Shown: positions 11,921-24,033, counted from the first letter of the stretch. The stretch: DNA of 64,000 nt from Stenopsyche tienmushanensis (GCA_008973525.1 WACJ01000108.1:248001-312000); one strand, 5' to 3'. Translations and numbers: made by a program. Notes: generated from the letters alone by a model not told the origin.

Positions 11921-12971
11921 CAGTGGCGTATTTACCTATAAATGGCGCAGAAGGAGTGCGCTTCGGGCGCTCAAAAATTAAGGGGGGCTCAAAAAGTTTT
12001 TGACCCACCGCGTAATTCAAGGGATTCGAGAAATGTAAGCATTTCCTTTGATATACACGCTTCCACTTTTACGCCAACCCTTTTAATTAAGAAAGAAAAA
12101 AATATTCCTAATTAGTAAAAATGTCGTTATAGTTCCTACATTACAAAAGAAAAAAATGTATTTTCGCAAAATGGCGACTGTTTTTAAACAAAGTAATCTT
12201 TTAGTTTTATTTTTAAATAATTTTAATTTTTTTTAAATACTTAGAAACGGTGTTTTGACACAAATATGGCAGGAACGATACAGTGTTATATAAAAAAAGT
12301 TTGTGTTTAATTTGAAGCAAATTAGTTGATTGAAACTTGAGATATGATGTCAACCGCAGTAAAAAAAGTAGTTTCGAGAAAAGCGCATTTGAAGATTTCA
12401 TTTTGATAGGACCGGTTTAGTTGCGGCGTCGTTAAAAAAGCTATAGCTCCTAGATTTTTTAAATTTCAGGCTAAATTCCCCATTAAGTTTTAAACAATGA
12501 CGATGACTATTCCTACTAATCCTAAATTAATACATCATTAGGGCTGCAAAGCAACCGGTACACGAAACCCTCAATGACGACTCGCGAGATAACGTCAATC
12601 TTGCATTTGAGACTGTTCATATCAACACATTGATATCGTGTTTTAAAAAATCGAAGGTTTCACAAACTCGAAATTATTTTACGAGCGTTCTAATATTTTA
12701 AAACATGTCATATTTGCCGTATATTTGAGCCCAGGACCGTCCATTCATGAGTCTTTGTTTATTGCAGGTCATTAATTACCTGCAATGCGACTGTCGGTAT
12801 GTCGATATATCCAACGTTATGTCGTCGTAAATTTTTCTGTTTTAATTTTTAGCACAATAAATCCACTGTAGTTTTAGCACTCGAGAGGCCCTTGGCGCAA
12901 ACTTGGTGGGACAAACACTTTTTGAGACCTGAAACGCCCCACATTTGCGCCCACAGGTAAATCCATCACTG
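11921..12971 (+). mobile_element. hAT-like non-autonomous element with CAGTGGCG ends
   Basis: The left end CAGTGGCGTATTTACCTATA and the right end ACAGGTAAATCCATCACTG are inverted relatives. Shorter copies with the same ends are at 16438-16631 and 55687-55782. The block 'ttgacccaccgcgtaattca' near the left end is shared with 16438-16631. CAGTGGCG termini fit many hAT elements. I do not see a clear 8-bp target duplication, and there is no intact transposase. Confidence 0.5.
12225..12480 (+). repeat. Dispersed repeat, copy 2
   Basis: Collinear partner of 1780-2020, with shared blocks 'caggaacgat', 'taggaccggtttagtt' and 'gctatagctcc'. It lies inside the CAGTGGCG-ended element. Confidence 0.4.
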
Positions 12972-14555
12972 ATTATATAATTGGATATATCGATTTTAAT
13001 GCTTAAATCATCACAATTTAAAGCATCGATGCGTGGAATAAGCCTAGAAATAACAATTCATTTGTAAAAAAAATCGATCATCAAACCCGGTCTAACGGCA
13101 AAGTAGGGATTTTAAAATTGCATTTCGATTTTATTGAAGGCGGTTGAGCAAAATCAAAACAAAATTATGTCCATCAGCTGGATCGCATATGGCGGATCGT
13201 CGCAATTTGGGGTCAATTGAAGCTGTCGTAAGGCCACTTGCAGGATCTCCAATCGTAAAGAAACACACTTACATAACTTCATCAAAGCAATATATAAAGC
13301 CAGTCCTTTTTTTGCGCGATTTACTGACATCAAAGTGGCTATTGTTACATCATTAAAAAAAACATTTCAACACATCCCAATATCACATTTTAAAGCATTT
13401 TATTTATTTTGTAATTCTTATCCGGGAATACGTTCTAGCAAACCCTTCAGTGATTTAATCGTTTTTTATCAATATTTGTGGTATTTTTTTAAACTATCTA
13501 CAACCACACTACTGTATAAAATGCAAATTAATTAAGATTGACTTTTAACGTGACTAAATTTGTGGCTTGGTATTTAATATAAGTTTTGGTTTTGTTTGAA
13601 TCGGATGTTTCATATGAAATGTGTTTGTGTATGTATTTTTAAATATTGTTTCATTTGCGGTGTGTGATGACGATTTATAATATGAGGCACGTAAACGATC
13701 GATATCAACGTCGATGACGAAAAACTACGGTCGGAAAACGAACGCGGCTCGTCGAGTGCTTCGCGCATCCTGCAGATCCCACAAGAATTGATTCAACTGT
13801 CAGGAACGAGCGTCATCTTGACTGATTATTTCCAAGAATTGGTGCTTTTAAATTGAAGATAAAAGCGTATCATTTGATATATCGCATGACATTCGCATTG
13901 AGAGTTCACTGTTTCAGAGATACGTGGATGCAGATTGTTTATATCTCACATCAACATGGACACGTTTTCCATATTTCAGGGATGTTTCTTCGAAGTTTCG
14001 ATATAAAAGAAATTTACAAAATTATAGGCTGTTAAGGAAAGTTGCATTTTGCGAAGCTGAAGAGAGGGGAAATTTTAAACGCTTTTTTCTCGAAACTACT
14101 TTTTCCACGCTTACGGAAGTGCTCTCATACGCCCTAGTTGAGCATTCTTTATGAAATTTGACAGTCATATGTATAATAGATCTCTTCATCATATAGACTA
14201 CAATTATTAAAAAATATCCAAACGTTTTTATTTAATGAACAAAAAACTACAAAAAATGTTGGTAAAAACACAAATTTTTTTTTCGATCGCTCACAATTTT
14301 TTTATTTTCCAATATTTCTTTTTAATTATAGTCTAAGTTATAGAAAATATTATACAAAGTAAAAATATCTAAAAAAAATTTGCTGCAAATTATCTGTCCA
14401 GGACTTAAAACTTCCATGGTATAGAATGTCATCGCTCGTGCACCGACATACATACATCAATAAATTTTTGTGTTAATTGAAACAAGCGCATGTATCACAT
14501 TAATTAGTCATTATTTTATAATAAATATTAAAATTGCATAAAAGTAAATACAATA
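12972..14555. other. Gene-free stretch
   Basis: No supported gene. Open frames at 13144-13356 and 13853-14154 have no recognisable domain. Around 14040-14110, 'cgcttttttctcgaaactac' is the reverse complement of sequence near 12370, so part of this is likely old repeat. Confidence 0.4.
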
Positions 14556-15032
14556 GGCAAGTTCATAAAGTAAGTTTACTGTGATCATAACGGGCTGTGT
14601 TTTTTTTTTTGTTTTTTAAGGGTCGGCAATACTGAATGATAGAAGAGGATCTCTTGACAAAGCGAGCATAGCAGGAATACGATTCCAATATGTTCCTCCA
14701 ACAATTCCCCATCTGCCAAAAGAGTTAAAAGCAAAAATGGCCTTAATGTTTTGGGACCGAAAAGGCATCGTTTTGGTTGAATTTATACCTCAGGGGGAGA
14801 TCCTCAATGCACAACGATATTGTGAGATCTTAAACAAAACCCAAAAGGAGCATTCAAAACAAAAAGAGGGGAATGCTGATAAGAGGGGTGGGCGGAAGTG
14901 AGAGGAAGGGGAAGAGCGAGCCACCAAAGCGCTCCTGTTGTTTGGTTGGAATGTTTTCAATCATACTCCGTATTCCCCTGACTTGACACCTTCATATTGT
15001 CATCTTTTCGCCTTCTTGAAGGCACACATGAG

Positions 15033-16010
15033 TAGGGAACCCAATCCCGGGATCCCGGACAGTTTTAGGTGTTCATGAATCCCGGGATTAGTAAACGTAA
15101 TCCCGAAAAATCCGGGATTGAAATTTTTATCTAACAAAAATCGTACACCTCACTAACGCGATGAAGGCTACTAAATCGAGACATTCCCGCAGAAATCTGG
15201 ACGCATGGAAATAGTGGTCTAACTACTAATTGGCGAGCTTAGGCGACGCCTAGGGGCAGTAATTGTCTAATCTATGTATACATATATACAGTACATATCA
15301 AATTGTTTTATTAACCTTTCCCTACCGGTGATGTATTTACTACACCTTGACTCTAATAATGGGAATATCGATATGAAATATAATGGATACAGGGTTCAGA
15401 ATTTTTGTATTCCTCCGTAATACAATTACGAATCACATCAAAGTGTTATACTATATAAGTATTCATCTGCAGCGACGGAAATAAATATTTTTTGCGAAAT
15501 CGAATTTTGCGAGTTTTAGTCCGTGTCTCAGCAAATTTTAACAGTCATGTTGATGGTGTTATATGAAAATGAGGGCTCACACAGTCATCAACTCGAACTA
15601 GCATTTAAATATCTGATGAGGATACCTCCAACGATGGAGGCTGAGCGTGCATTTTCAGCAGCAAGTTGCCTGGCTTCCAAAATCAGATCCAGACTAAATG
15701 ACGAAACACTCGAAGCTTTAATGTTACTTCGGGCATATTATCAAAATAATATTTGATTTTTTTATTGTTTTATTTATCTATTTTTGAATTGTATTTTTAT
15801 CTTTTCTTAAATAAATAAAAAAAATTGGCCTTCAAGTTATTTTTTATATTGAAGAAATGGACTTATTTGTAATTTTTGATCAAATTTATTAATGTAATTT
15901 CTTAAACTATTGAAAATCCCAATCCTGGGATATCGGGACTGATCCTGGGATTGTCTAATGCGATCCCGAAATCCCGGGATCGAAATTTTGGCTCGGGATT
16001 GGATTCCCTA
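15033..16010 (+). mobile_element. hAT element with perfect 8-bp target duplication
   Basis: The element begins TAGGGAACCCAATCCCG and ends CGGGATTGGATTCCCTA, inverted repeats of 17 bases with one mismatch. It is bounded by identical 8-bp copies of CACATGAG (15025-15032 and 16011-16018). Both termini contain clusters of the palindrome ATCCCGGGAT and variants, likely transposase binding sites. It is 978 bp, too short for a full transposase, but keeps the end of one (15523-15756). The insertion cleanly splits mariner coding sequence, so the order of events is certain. Confidence 0.9.
15523..15756 (+). pseudogene. hAT transposase C-terminal fragment (hATC dimerisation domain)
   Basis: This open frame of 77 codons contains IPPTMEAERAFSAASCLASK, then IRSRLNDETLEALMLLRAYY. 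It matches the conserved C-terminal dimerisation region of hAT transposases (P.S...ER.FS.AG....K.RS.L......L..L). The upstream catalytic core is missing because the element is internally deleted. The fragment is in the sense direction and ends about 250 bases before the right terminus, as expected for the natural 3' end of the gene. It has no independent start context and is not expected to be functional. Confidence 0.85.
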
Positions 16011-16437
16011 CACATGAGTGAAATTAAATTTTCAATCAACGAGCAAATACAGAACGTAGGATAAGAAGCTGGCGGGAGAGCTATTTAAAAAAAAAATCTA
16101 GTACACTTACTTTCTAAACATCCCTTATACGTAAAATGAAAATTTATTGTAAAATTCGTATATCAAATCAATATGTATTATTATAACTTTTAATGTGCCG
16201 CAGAATTTAAGGAAAATGTTGGTGTGTCGTAGGTGAGAAAAGGTTATGGAGCACTACTTTAGAGTACGGAAAAAAGCGAATAAATCGCCAAGAAAAGTGC
16301 CAACGAGTACTTCGTAAAGAACTAGAGAGCATCGAGTCAATCAATGGGCAAAATGATTAATAAATATCGTTAACAAACAGAGGAAAAGCAATGCATAAAA
16401 TTATTTTTTCTTGGGAACTATGGAAAAACAGTCGAAC

Positions 16438-16631
16438 CAGTGGCGGATTTATCTATAGACCCAAAGGCCTCAAAATGTTTTTGACCCACCGCGTAATTCA
16501 AGGTAGTATGTGGTGCGAATTCGTGCATATCGAGGGCCGAATGGCAGAATTTGTCCCGAGCTGAAAAAGCAACGAGTCTGGGGGTTCTCAGACTTCGATT
16601 GTGGGCCTCTCGAGTGTTAAATCCGCCTCTG
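16438..16631 (+). mobile_element. 194-bp miniature element with CAGTGGCGGATTTA ends
   Basis: It starts CAGTGGCGGATTTATCTATA and ends TTAAATCCGCCTCTG, inverted repeats of about 14 bases. Internal 'ttgacccaccgcgtaattca' is shared with the larger relative at 11921-12971. Non-coding. No clear target duplication. Confidence 0.6.
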
Positions 16632-16639
16632 AGTATGTG

Positions 16640-17497
16640 TACACTTTAGCATGAAGTTGGACGAGGAGAGATAGAAGAAGAGTCGTTGCGCAATCGAGCG
16701 CCGAATGCTTATCTATTATTTTGGTGTGGTGCAGTTGCAAACGTCGAACTCCAGTATTTCCCCCCCCTTTTTTTGAACATGTTCCCGGAAACGTTCCTCG
16801 CGGCGAATTACACTTTTCCTGTGAAACGAACCTGACGATTTCGAACGGAGATAATTAATCGTGGCTCGGTGTGCGCGTCGCTCCGTTCGAGGGGCACTTC
16901 GTCATGCGTCGGGCGAGACGAGCCGAGACGAGCCGAGACGAGTCGAGACGAGACGAGCCAGGACCGGAGTGGTGGAGTCGAGCCGAGACCGGAGTGGTGG
17001 AGTCGAGCGAGGCGCGACCGCTATCGCTGCTATCGGAACAACACTGACCAGCGACGTTCGTCGCTCCGACCTCGAGCGCTCCACTCCGACTCCGCTTCGA
17101 CTCCGCTCCAACTACACATGCAGCTCATACACAACTCTTCATCCACATTTCATGTGGAATATTTTGGAAACAAGGACTTTAATCAGGATAAATATTCCAA
17201 CGCCTTTCGAAGAGGCACCAAAGGGTGGACGAAGATCAGAGAAGTCGCATAAGGACAGCCGGTCTGTTCGAGACTTCAGGACGACGATCTTCTTCTTGAC
17301 GAACCAAATTTATGTATTTAATAGTGCGCCTGCGCACAAGGAAGACCCCATTCATTCACGTCACTCGCCATAGATGATAACAAGGCGCCCAAATTTCATC
17401 CCGCGCTTCACACAGTTATCGTTATTTTTGAATATCATTCCACAGGTTTTGCGATGAAGCTCATTTCATAACGGATGGATTCTTCAATAAGCAAAAT
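16640..17497. promoter_or_regulatory. CpG-rich patch with short tandem repeats
   Basis: GC and CpG content jump here, strongest at 16790-17110. At 16915-16960 a 10-base unit close to GAGACGAGCC is repeated several times. At 16960-17010 a unit containing ACCGGAGTGGTGGAGTCGAG occurs twice. At 17065-17115 there are CTCCACTCCGACTCC-type repeats, partly complementary to the preceding units, so RNA from this strand could fold back. Open frames of 170 and 127 codons follow from the lack of AT-rich stops and give Arg/Ser-rich low-complexity readings. It could be a promoter or exon of a non-coding transcript or a fossil 5' end of a transposon; no gene can be assigned. Confidence 0.4.
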
Positions 17498-18375
17498 CAG
17501 GGCCGTAACAAGAAGGTGGTAAGGCAGGCGCCCACCACGGGCGCAACCGGGCTTGGGGCGCAAAACGCAGAATACCGACCCATTCGAGAGTTGCACATGG
17601 TTTTTATTTTACTTGATCATATGAATCAATACTGATTGACTCTATTAAATTATCTAATCCCTCTTTTCTTTGTTATCACTTAAACGCCTGCAATAAAATA
17701 AAAACAACAATATTTTTTAGCCATTGTAAAATATAAATAGCCCACTCGCATTCGGTCTATGTAATGAGAGTTCGTAATCGTTCTGTAGACATGTTCAGGT
17801 ATGGCATCCGATCGCGAGGCGTCCATTAGTCATGTCAGCGATCCGAAAAGCGGACCGATTTGATACATAAATACTTATGATCACGCCGTCCTCTTTTAAG
17901 AGCATTTTGCGAAATTTTCGTGGATAAATGCGTATCTGGAGTCTTCCATGATCTGTACGATACACGGAGGCCTTTTAGTTTTACGTTATAAAATCTGGCT
18001 AGTTTCTACTCAGAGCTCACAGCGGTCACTCGAATTTGAGAATAAGCGTTTCCTTGCGTATGTGGATATTAAATTCAGGCCCCCACGTTCCTCTGTTTCA
18101 GATATGTGATGGTTTCATCCTAAATTGATGCAAAAACTCGACTTTATTGCTGTAAAACATCGCCAAACACTCGATTGAAACATCATCATCATCATGAAAG
18201 AAAACGCAAATATATTCAATCCTTCTATAGCGTCGAGATAGGAACCACGCTATAAAAATAAGACGCTATAGAAATTTAGACACGCATACAAAATTTGTGC
18301 GTGTTTAGCTTCTTAAACGACTCCAGTTGCGCCCGTGGCGAGCGCCTGCTTTGCCATGCCCTTGTTTCGGCCCTG
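17498..18375 (+). mobile_element. hAT-like element with long CAGGGCCGTAACAAG inverted ends
   Basis: Left end CAGGGCCGTAACAAGAAGGT continues through 'acgggcgcaaccgggcttgg'. The right end 'ccagttgcgcccgtggcgag' to CTTGTTTCGGCCCTG is its inverse, so terminal repeats exceed 50 bases. It is 878 bp with no intact transposase. An internal block near 17820-17960 is the reverse complement of the conserved interior of the 43416-44416 element. Flanking octamers do not match here. Confidence 0.7.
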
Positions 18376-18643
18376 TACAATGTGTCCGATTTTTTCAGTT
18401 GCTTTGTTCCAAGGATAACGTATCTTATCTTGGATTGTTCATAGTTTCAGGAAAAATTTTCTATAGTTCGCATCATTAGACTGTGATCAGTATTGTGCTT
18501 TGATTAATTATTTCACTTTTCAGGCACATTATGTTTGCTCTATAAATTTTCCCCATCTTTCCTAATGGTTGGAGTCGTCTGACGGAGTAGTCAAATGTTT
18601 TCCTGCAGTGGTACTGTCATCGTTTTTACTATATTGATTTTAA

Positions 18644-18930
18644 CCTTAAATCGCTAATTATTAGTCTCACAGACTACAGACGAGATATCAGTGCCAGTAT
18701 CAAATATATTTTAAAAGTTGAAGATATAACATCAAGTATTTCTCATGTCACTCCTGTGACAAGGCTATTTATGGAGAACACAAAAGTTGTAATGATTGCA
18801 AATAATAAGTCTTTTTTTAAGTTATTTGATGGTGTTTCATTAAGTTTAATATTCTTTTGTATAATATGCTTTTCAACAAATAAGTCTTATTTTGTTAGTC
18901 TATGAGACTAATGTGTAGTGATTGTATATA
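18644..18930 (+). mobile_element. piggyBac-derived miniature element, copy 1
   Basis: It lies between TTAA at 18640-18643 and TTAA at 18931-18934. The left end CCTTAAATCGCTAATTATTA and the following GTCTCACAGACTACAGAC match the other four copies; the right end is more worn. At about 18746-18803 the plus strand reads CHSCDKAIYGEHKSCNDCK, a remnant of the Cys/His-rich C-terminal domain of piggyBac transposases. This ties the family to an autonomous piggyBac-type parent. Confidence 0.65.
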
Positions 18931-20240
18931 TTAAGTTTTCTGCCATGCAAAGCAGCATTTCTTCAGAATGGCGTAGAAGATCATCACCTCGAGTTTATAA
19001 TCCAATAGAAAATAAATTTAAATTCAGGTACATATATTGCTGTTGTGTTTAACAAAATTCAATCATTTAATTGAACAAAAAAAATATATATTCATTTTCA
19101 TATATGAAATGTGAACATTTATTCAAGCGATTGCGTCTCGAGTTTGCAGAATTATACAGATAAATATTAGGTGAACTGTGACATTGTCGGTCAGTTTGAA
19201 GATGTCATAACACCAAAATAAAATGCTATTTCATATGTAAAATCAAACATATTTAAATTATTTCCAAGAAAAAAATTATTTTTAAATTCTGTGCTCTTAT
19301 GGAAAATTAGTCAATGCAGAAAATAAAACTTGTCTGCAAAATATCTCAAAAGACAAAGTTCATAACGTGAATGTCGAGGATATCTTTTACAATTAAATGG
19401 AGAACATTTTTGTACAGATATAACAAAGAACCGTAAAAAAACAAAATTCAATACACATATTTAATGGAATATATAGAATTTATTTCGTCATTACACTAAG
19501 ATAATAATAAATAAAACAATGATTATGAGATTGCATCTACTTATAACTTTTATATACAAATACACCACCGAAGTATACACATTTTGAACATTTTTTTCTA
19601 TATACACAAATAATATCGCCAATAACAAATCTTACAAAAAACTAACAAATAAATAAATCCATTAACCAGCATGAATGGCATTTTTTTTAATGAATATCAC
19701 ATATATTGCCGAATTTCAATCGGCACAGACATTTAATTATTATAGCGCATGTCACAATCTATGGACGCTGCCTGCGCTTGATGTTTCGAGACGTCCGCCA
19801 AAGTCTGAACGAGCACTCGTCTCAAAGCGGACGGTCTCGAATATTCCGAAGCGTCGTCCACTTCGAAAAAATGCGAAAACTTAATATATCTTAAACGTAC
19901 GTTATGTCTACAGTCGAGAGCGCCGCGTGTGACAAACGGAAATAATTTCAAACAGACTGTGATTTCAGAGTCGTAATTTTAAAATGTACACAAGCATCGA
20001 TTATATTACGTATTTATTCATAAATGTAAGCGAGAGCTGACGACGCTCAGAAGTTTGCCAGCGAGAATGATTTCTATTTGCCTCGGGAGATACGCCATGT
20101 CTGTTTTTGACGAAGTCCAAAAAAAGAAAAATCATAATTCTTAACAAATTCCTACACTCGAAACCATTCGGAAGATGCCCGTCCTCGTGATTCAACGTGT
20201 CAATTATTTCAGAAAATATTCATAAAATAGAATTATAATA
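18931..20240. other. AT-rich stretch with a GC-richer island near 19730-19950
   Basis: Mostly AT-rich and non-coding. At 19733-19951 the composition rises and the minus strand keeps a 72-codon open frame containing FFEVDDASEYSRPSALRRV. I do not recognise it and see no convincing acceptor. It could be a terminal exon of an unseen minus-strand transcript, part of a very long BTBD7 3' UTR, or chance. Confidence 0.3.
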
Positions 20241-20948
20241 CACGCGGCATATCCACAAAGTAAGAGTACTGATGCTCTCCTCTACTCTAGTACTGATGTG
20301 AACCTCTTTTTAAAGCAATGTTAAGCGCAATGGATCGCCATTAAATTTTGCATTAAACTTGGGAAATCTGCCAACGTCCATATCACAAGTTCTCCGATGA
20401 CACAAGTGATTCAAGGGGGTTCGAGAGGAGGTCCCCAATGAACCTCGCAGTGATGCGTGTGTGCGATCTTTTAAACTCTGATCGACAATTGAACCTCCAA
20501 TGGATAGAAGAAACTCTAAGCACAATGAAAAAAACCGTCTATCGCACTGCAACCAAAGATTTGAACATAAAGACGTATGGAAATTTCATTACGACAACGC
20601 GCCAAGTCTCAGCGTTTTCGTTATCAACGATTTCCTGACTGGAAACCGCACCCCATTAGTTTCCTAGCCTCCCTACAGCACTGACTCTCCTAGACTTATT
20701 TTGTTTTCTCACTTAAAAGGAGTTCTGAAAGAGACACGATTGAAACCATCCAAGCTTATGTTACATCGGACACTAAAGGACATCCCGGAGACCTTCCAGG
20801 CATGACAACACTGCATCCACTAATTGTACAAATGTATTCAATACATGATTTTTTATAAATCTGATCGCAATATTTTTTGAACGCACCCTGCATATTACTT
20901 TTTCGATTAAAAAAAAATTGAGTACTCTTACTTTCTGGACGTGCCTTG
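20241..20948 (+). mobile_element. Degenerate, internally deleted mariner-like element
   Basis: The left end, CACGCGGCATATCCACAAAG then TAAGAGTACT, is mirrored by the right end TACTTTCTGGACGTGCCTTG, with TA on both sides. The interior (20438-20640) reads as the N-terminal helix-turn-helix part of mariner transposase: VCDLLNSDRQLNLQWIEETL then KKTVYRTATKDLNIKT. At 20700-20830 it reads as the extreme C terminus (TLKDIPETFQ). The catalytic middle is deleted. Confidence 0.75.
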
Positions 20949-22619
20949 TAGATCTAAAATAGCTCATTGGCGAACTGAACTCAACGCACATTAAAACACT
21001 AATTTGTTCAAAGAAAAAAATATATATCTGTATATATTGCAAAGCGTATTGAGTATCGGAAGAACAAGAATAACAGGCAAATAATAGAGTTTGAAAAAAT
21101 TAAACTATAATCGTGTAATATACATATTTTTAACAATTACTTTATTGATAATTGAGATATTTTATGCTACTGTTTATACTATCAAAAGTTTGAATAAAAC
21201 GATTAGAGCAAATCTTTTAAGATTCGAACAAATAGCACGATCAGCAGTACGGGAATACGCTCAAGTAGCCCGGAGTGAACGGATATAAAAAAAAAGCGTT
21301 CAATCATTTTCGGCGACGATATTTCTCAAACGTGTCAATTTACATTTGAATCGAGAGATTTACAGCTCCACAATAGAATGTAAAACTAGACCGTCTGTAA
21401 TTACAATATTCAATTTAAAATAAGTCTACGGCAATTCTAACGGATGTTCTTAAACCGGCATAAAAAATATCGAACCGTGCATGCATTCCGTGAAACTCGA
21501 GTAGGCTGATACTCCGATTATAATTAAGTACACAATATTTAACCATAACTATAGATATAATATCTTTAACATGAGAAAATATAATTTCTAGCACTTGACA
21601 ATTTTGTAAAACGATAATTCAGCAGCGGAATATCTAAACAAAAACGTTGAATACCAGAAAGTGTCCCTTAAAAAAAGTACAACATGTCAAAGCAATACAA
21701 TATGTATTGTGCCTTTAAGAATTTGGATTAAATACACCACACGAAAAAGAAATCATCGGGAGGATAATTTATAATATACATATATAAATGATTTTTTTAA
21801 AAATAGAAACAGATTTACAATCATCAATATCTTCAGGAAACGTGATTAATAGCTTAACTATCTGATATTTAGAATACAACGAATATAATAAATAGAGTTA
21901 AACTCCGAATCACCTCATCTGAAAATATTAAATTGATTGTGAACGCGTTTGAATTTAAAATTTGCAAACATTACTTGCATATAACTCAAGATTCAAATAT
22001 ATATATATATATATATACACATAGTTTGATATTATTACTGTACAATACTTGTACTTTATTACTATACAATTAAATATATATATATATGTATCACGAGAAG
22101 ATTCATAAAGACGTTTATCAATATTTACATTGTGCAATGTTTTTACAATAATGCATTTCTTAATAAAAAAAAAATACAACATTAAACTTTTTCAAATAGA
22201 GGCTATTTTTTAATTTACAGTCCCCTGTCGGTTTAAATTGATCCATTCCGTATGAAAAGCGTTTCTTTTGCTTTTTTTTTGACCATTCAAATAGATCCGT
22301 GCTCTATAAATGAGGTCAAATCGAGTGCTAACAACGCACGAAGAGTACGTTACTTTTATACGCCGCAATAATCATGCAATGTGAATGTTAATTTTTGATC
22401 AAAATTAAAAACCAATGCATAAAATTACACCGCAGAAAACAAAACATTCATAAAGAAAAACGTCAATATTTTTGACATGGATTAAGTTCAGTTTCATTAT
22501 GGTCCGTAATCATATCAATTTTTCTTCGAGAAGGCATTTTTTTCACGTTTTAAAATTATCCGTTTAATAAGCTATATTTGACATTCGATTCTCCGTTAAT
22601 GCAGAAACACACGTTTATA
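20949..22619. other. AT-rich stretch with TA microsatellites
   Basis: No gene recognised. (TA)n runs lie at about 21995-22017 and 22074-22088. It could be part of a long 3' UTR of the minus-strand BTBD7 gene, but nothing proves this. Confidence 0.35.
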
Positions 22620-23249
22620 TTAGGGGGAGCGAAAAGTAATCAAAACCTCTTCACTAGAATATTCTGAAACTAAACAAGTGTCATCGTTGGTTTAAAGAGC
22701 TCGAAGAGACCCCAAAATTTAGATCGACGGAAGATCATCGCATCTGGAGAAGATTGGCCGTCCATAGGAAAATTGGACAAACAAGGAATTTGGGTTCCCC
22801 ATGAATTGTTGCAGATGACGCTCGATCTATGGGGTGTGAAGATCCATTTTTGTGGCAAATTGTAACCGGAGACGAGAAATGCATGCGACACAATAGTCCC
22901 GCATGAAAAAAATAATGGCTTTCTTCCGGACAAGTGCGTATTCCGATCCCTCAATCAACACCAACAATAAAGGTTCTTCTTTGTGTGTGGTGGTATTTTT
23001 CTGGAGCTATTTATTATGAACTGGTGATTACCCGGCACACGTTGCAATGCCGCGTCTCACATGACAAACTGCGTACACAAACAATATTTTTACTATGCCT
23101 ATGTTATTCCCGCAAGTTATAAACAATGAGTTGTCAAAGTTTTATCGCAATCTGATGAACGGTATGACAACACATTAAATACGGACAAACAAAAAAATAA
23201 ATGTTTTTCCATTGGCAAAAAAATTTTGATTACTTTTCGGTCCCCCTAA
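22620..23249 (+). mobile_element. Degenerate mariner (TTAGGGGG ends) containing Helitron sequence
   Basis: It begins TTAGGGGGAGCGAAAAGTAA and ends TTACTTTTCGGTCCCCCTAA, near-perfect inverted repeats of about 25 bases flanked by TA. From 22675 it reads KCHRWFKELEETPKFRSTED, the typical mariner 'RWF' region. Later it reads WQIVTGDEKCM around the first catalytic aspartate, and a VLLCVWWYFSGAIYYEL block. Stops and shifts show decay. The last third (about 23045-23190) is Helitron-derived, on the minus strand, and stops just before the right inverted repeat. Confidence 0.8.
23045..23190 (-). mobile_element. Helitron fragment inside a mariner copy
   Basis: On the minus strand this resembles the Helitron at 7754-8169, from its 5' end ('gtccg' after a 'aatgaa'-type start) through 'catccgattgcagtgaaactt' to 'gcgagacg'. 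A closely similar piece lies in the second copy of the same mariner family (61850-62010). Boundaries are approximate. Confidence 0.5.
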
Positions 23250-24033
23250 TATTGTGATAATCATTTCAAATTGAGATTCACCGATTACACAATCGGTGAA
23301 CAATTTATTCTTTCAATTTCGTATTGTACTTGCTGGGTTAAAATAAACCGTTGATTTATTTTCTCTTAAATACAAGATTTTTATGTTTTCAGTCTTTACT
23401 TAGATTTAGATAATGCGATTGTGTCTCAGTCTACACAGACAACATCTCTATATCTAAAAGATCTATATAGAATAAAATAACTTATGAGAGTACATATTTA
23501 TGAATAATTAATCTGAGCATTCGGAGACGAGGAACAATGAAATTACTAGTGAGACCATCCATTGTAAAAAGTACAGATATACTTCCAACAAGATAAAAAT
23601 CGATTTCTAATATAGATTTTGAAACGACCCCCGCCTCCTATACACGAGGGTTACCATTCCTAGACAGGCGAGTCTTGTAAGACACCTTAACACTATATCA
23701 TATTTTCGCCAGACTCAGCTTAAAAACGTCAATGAAATATGAATTAATATTACAGTATAGAGAGCTCAATATTAATTTGTTAAATTTTCGAAGATATCGT
23801 TTCGCCCTCACAATAAACAGAAAGGAAGCAAATAAAGAGCATGCGAAATATCGAGTACTAAACCAGGATGTACGGAATTGTGATGTTTCCTTAGTTAAAA
23901 TAAAATAAATAAAAGTTTGTACAAGCTAATTCTTAAAACGAAAATTATTGATCACTTTCTTATAAAGAACATATTTATACACAGACTGTTATTAAAGAGT
24001 CATATCGAAATGTTTAAAATTAGAAAGCCGCCT
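23250..24033. other. Region downstream of BTBD7, probable 3' UTR and flank
   Basis: No open frame of interest. It lies directly 3' of the BTBD7 stop codon on the minus strand, so at least part should be 3' UTR. I cannot place the poly(A) site with confidence. Confidence 0.4.

Larger units (their letters stand above)
14556..16125 (+). mobile_element. Degenerate mariner-like element carrying a nested hAT
   Basis: Left end GGCAAGTTCATAAAGTAAG and the inverted right end around 16095-16125 (AGAAAGTAAGTGTACTAG read on the minus strand) form terminal repeats like those of the mariner at 20241-20948. Between 14720 and 14850 the plus strand reads as mariner transposase (VLGPKRHRFG-like in one frame, then FIPQGEILNAQRYCEILNKT). 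From 14935 it reads FGWNVFNHTPYSPDLTPSY, the block around the third catalytic aspartate. That block is cut by the hAT insertion at 15033 and resumes after 16018. Frame breaks show it is inactive. Confidence 0.75.

Noticed and set aside
16861..17373. Open frames of 170 and 127 codons as a protein gene
   Set aside because: They overlap in different frames of a GC-rich, repeat-containing patch, give Arg/Ser-rich low-complexity products, and show no domain or splice context.
21995..22088. TA runs as an origin or regulatory element
   Set aside because: They are ordinary microsatellites in AT-rich DNA.
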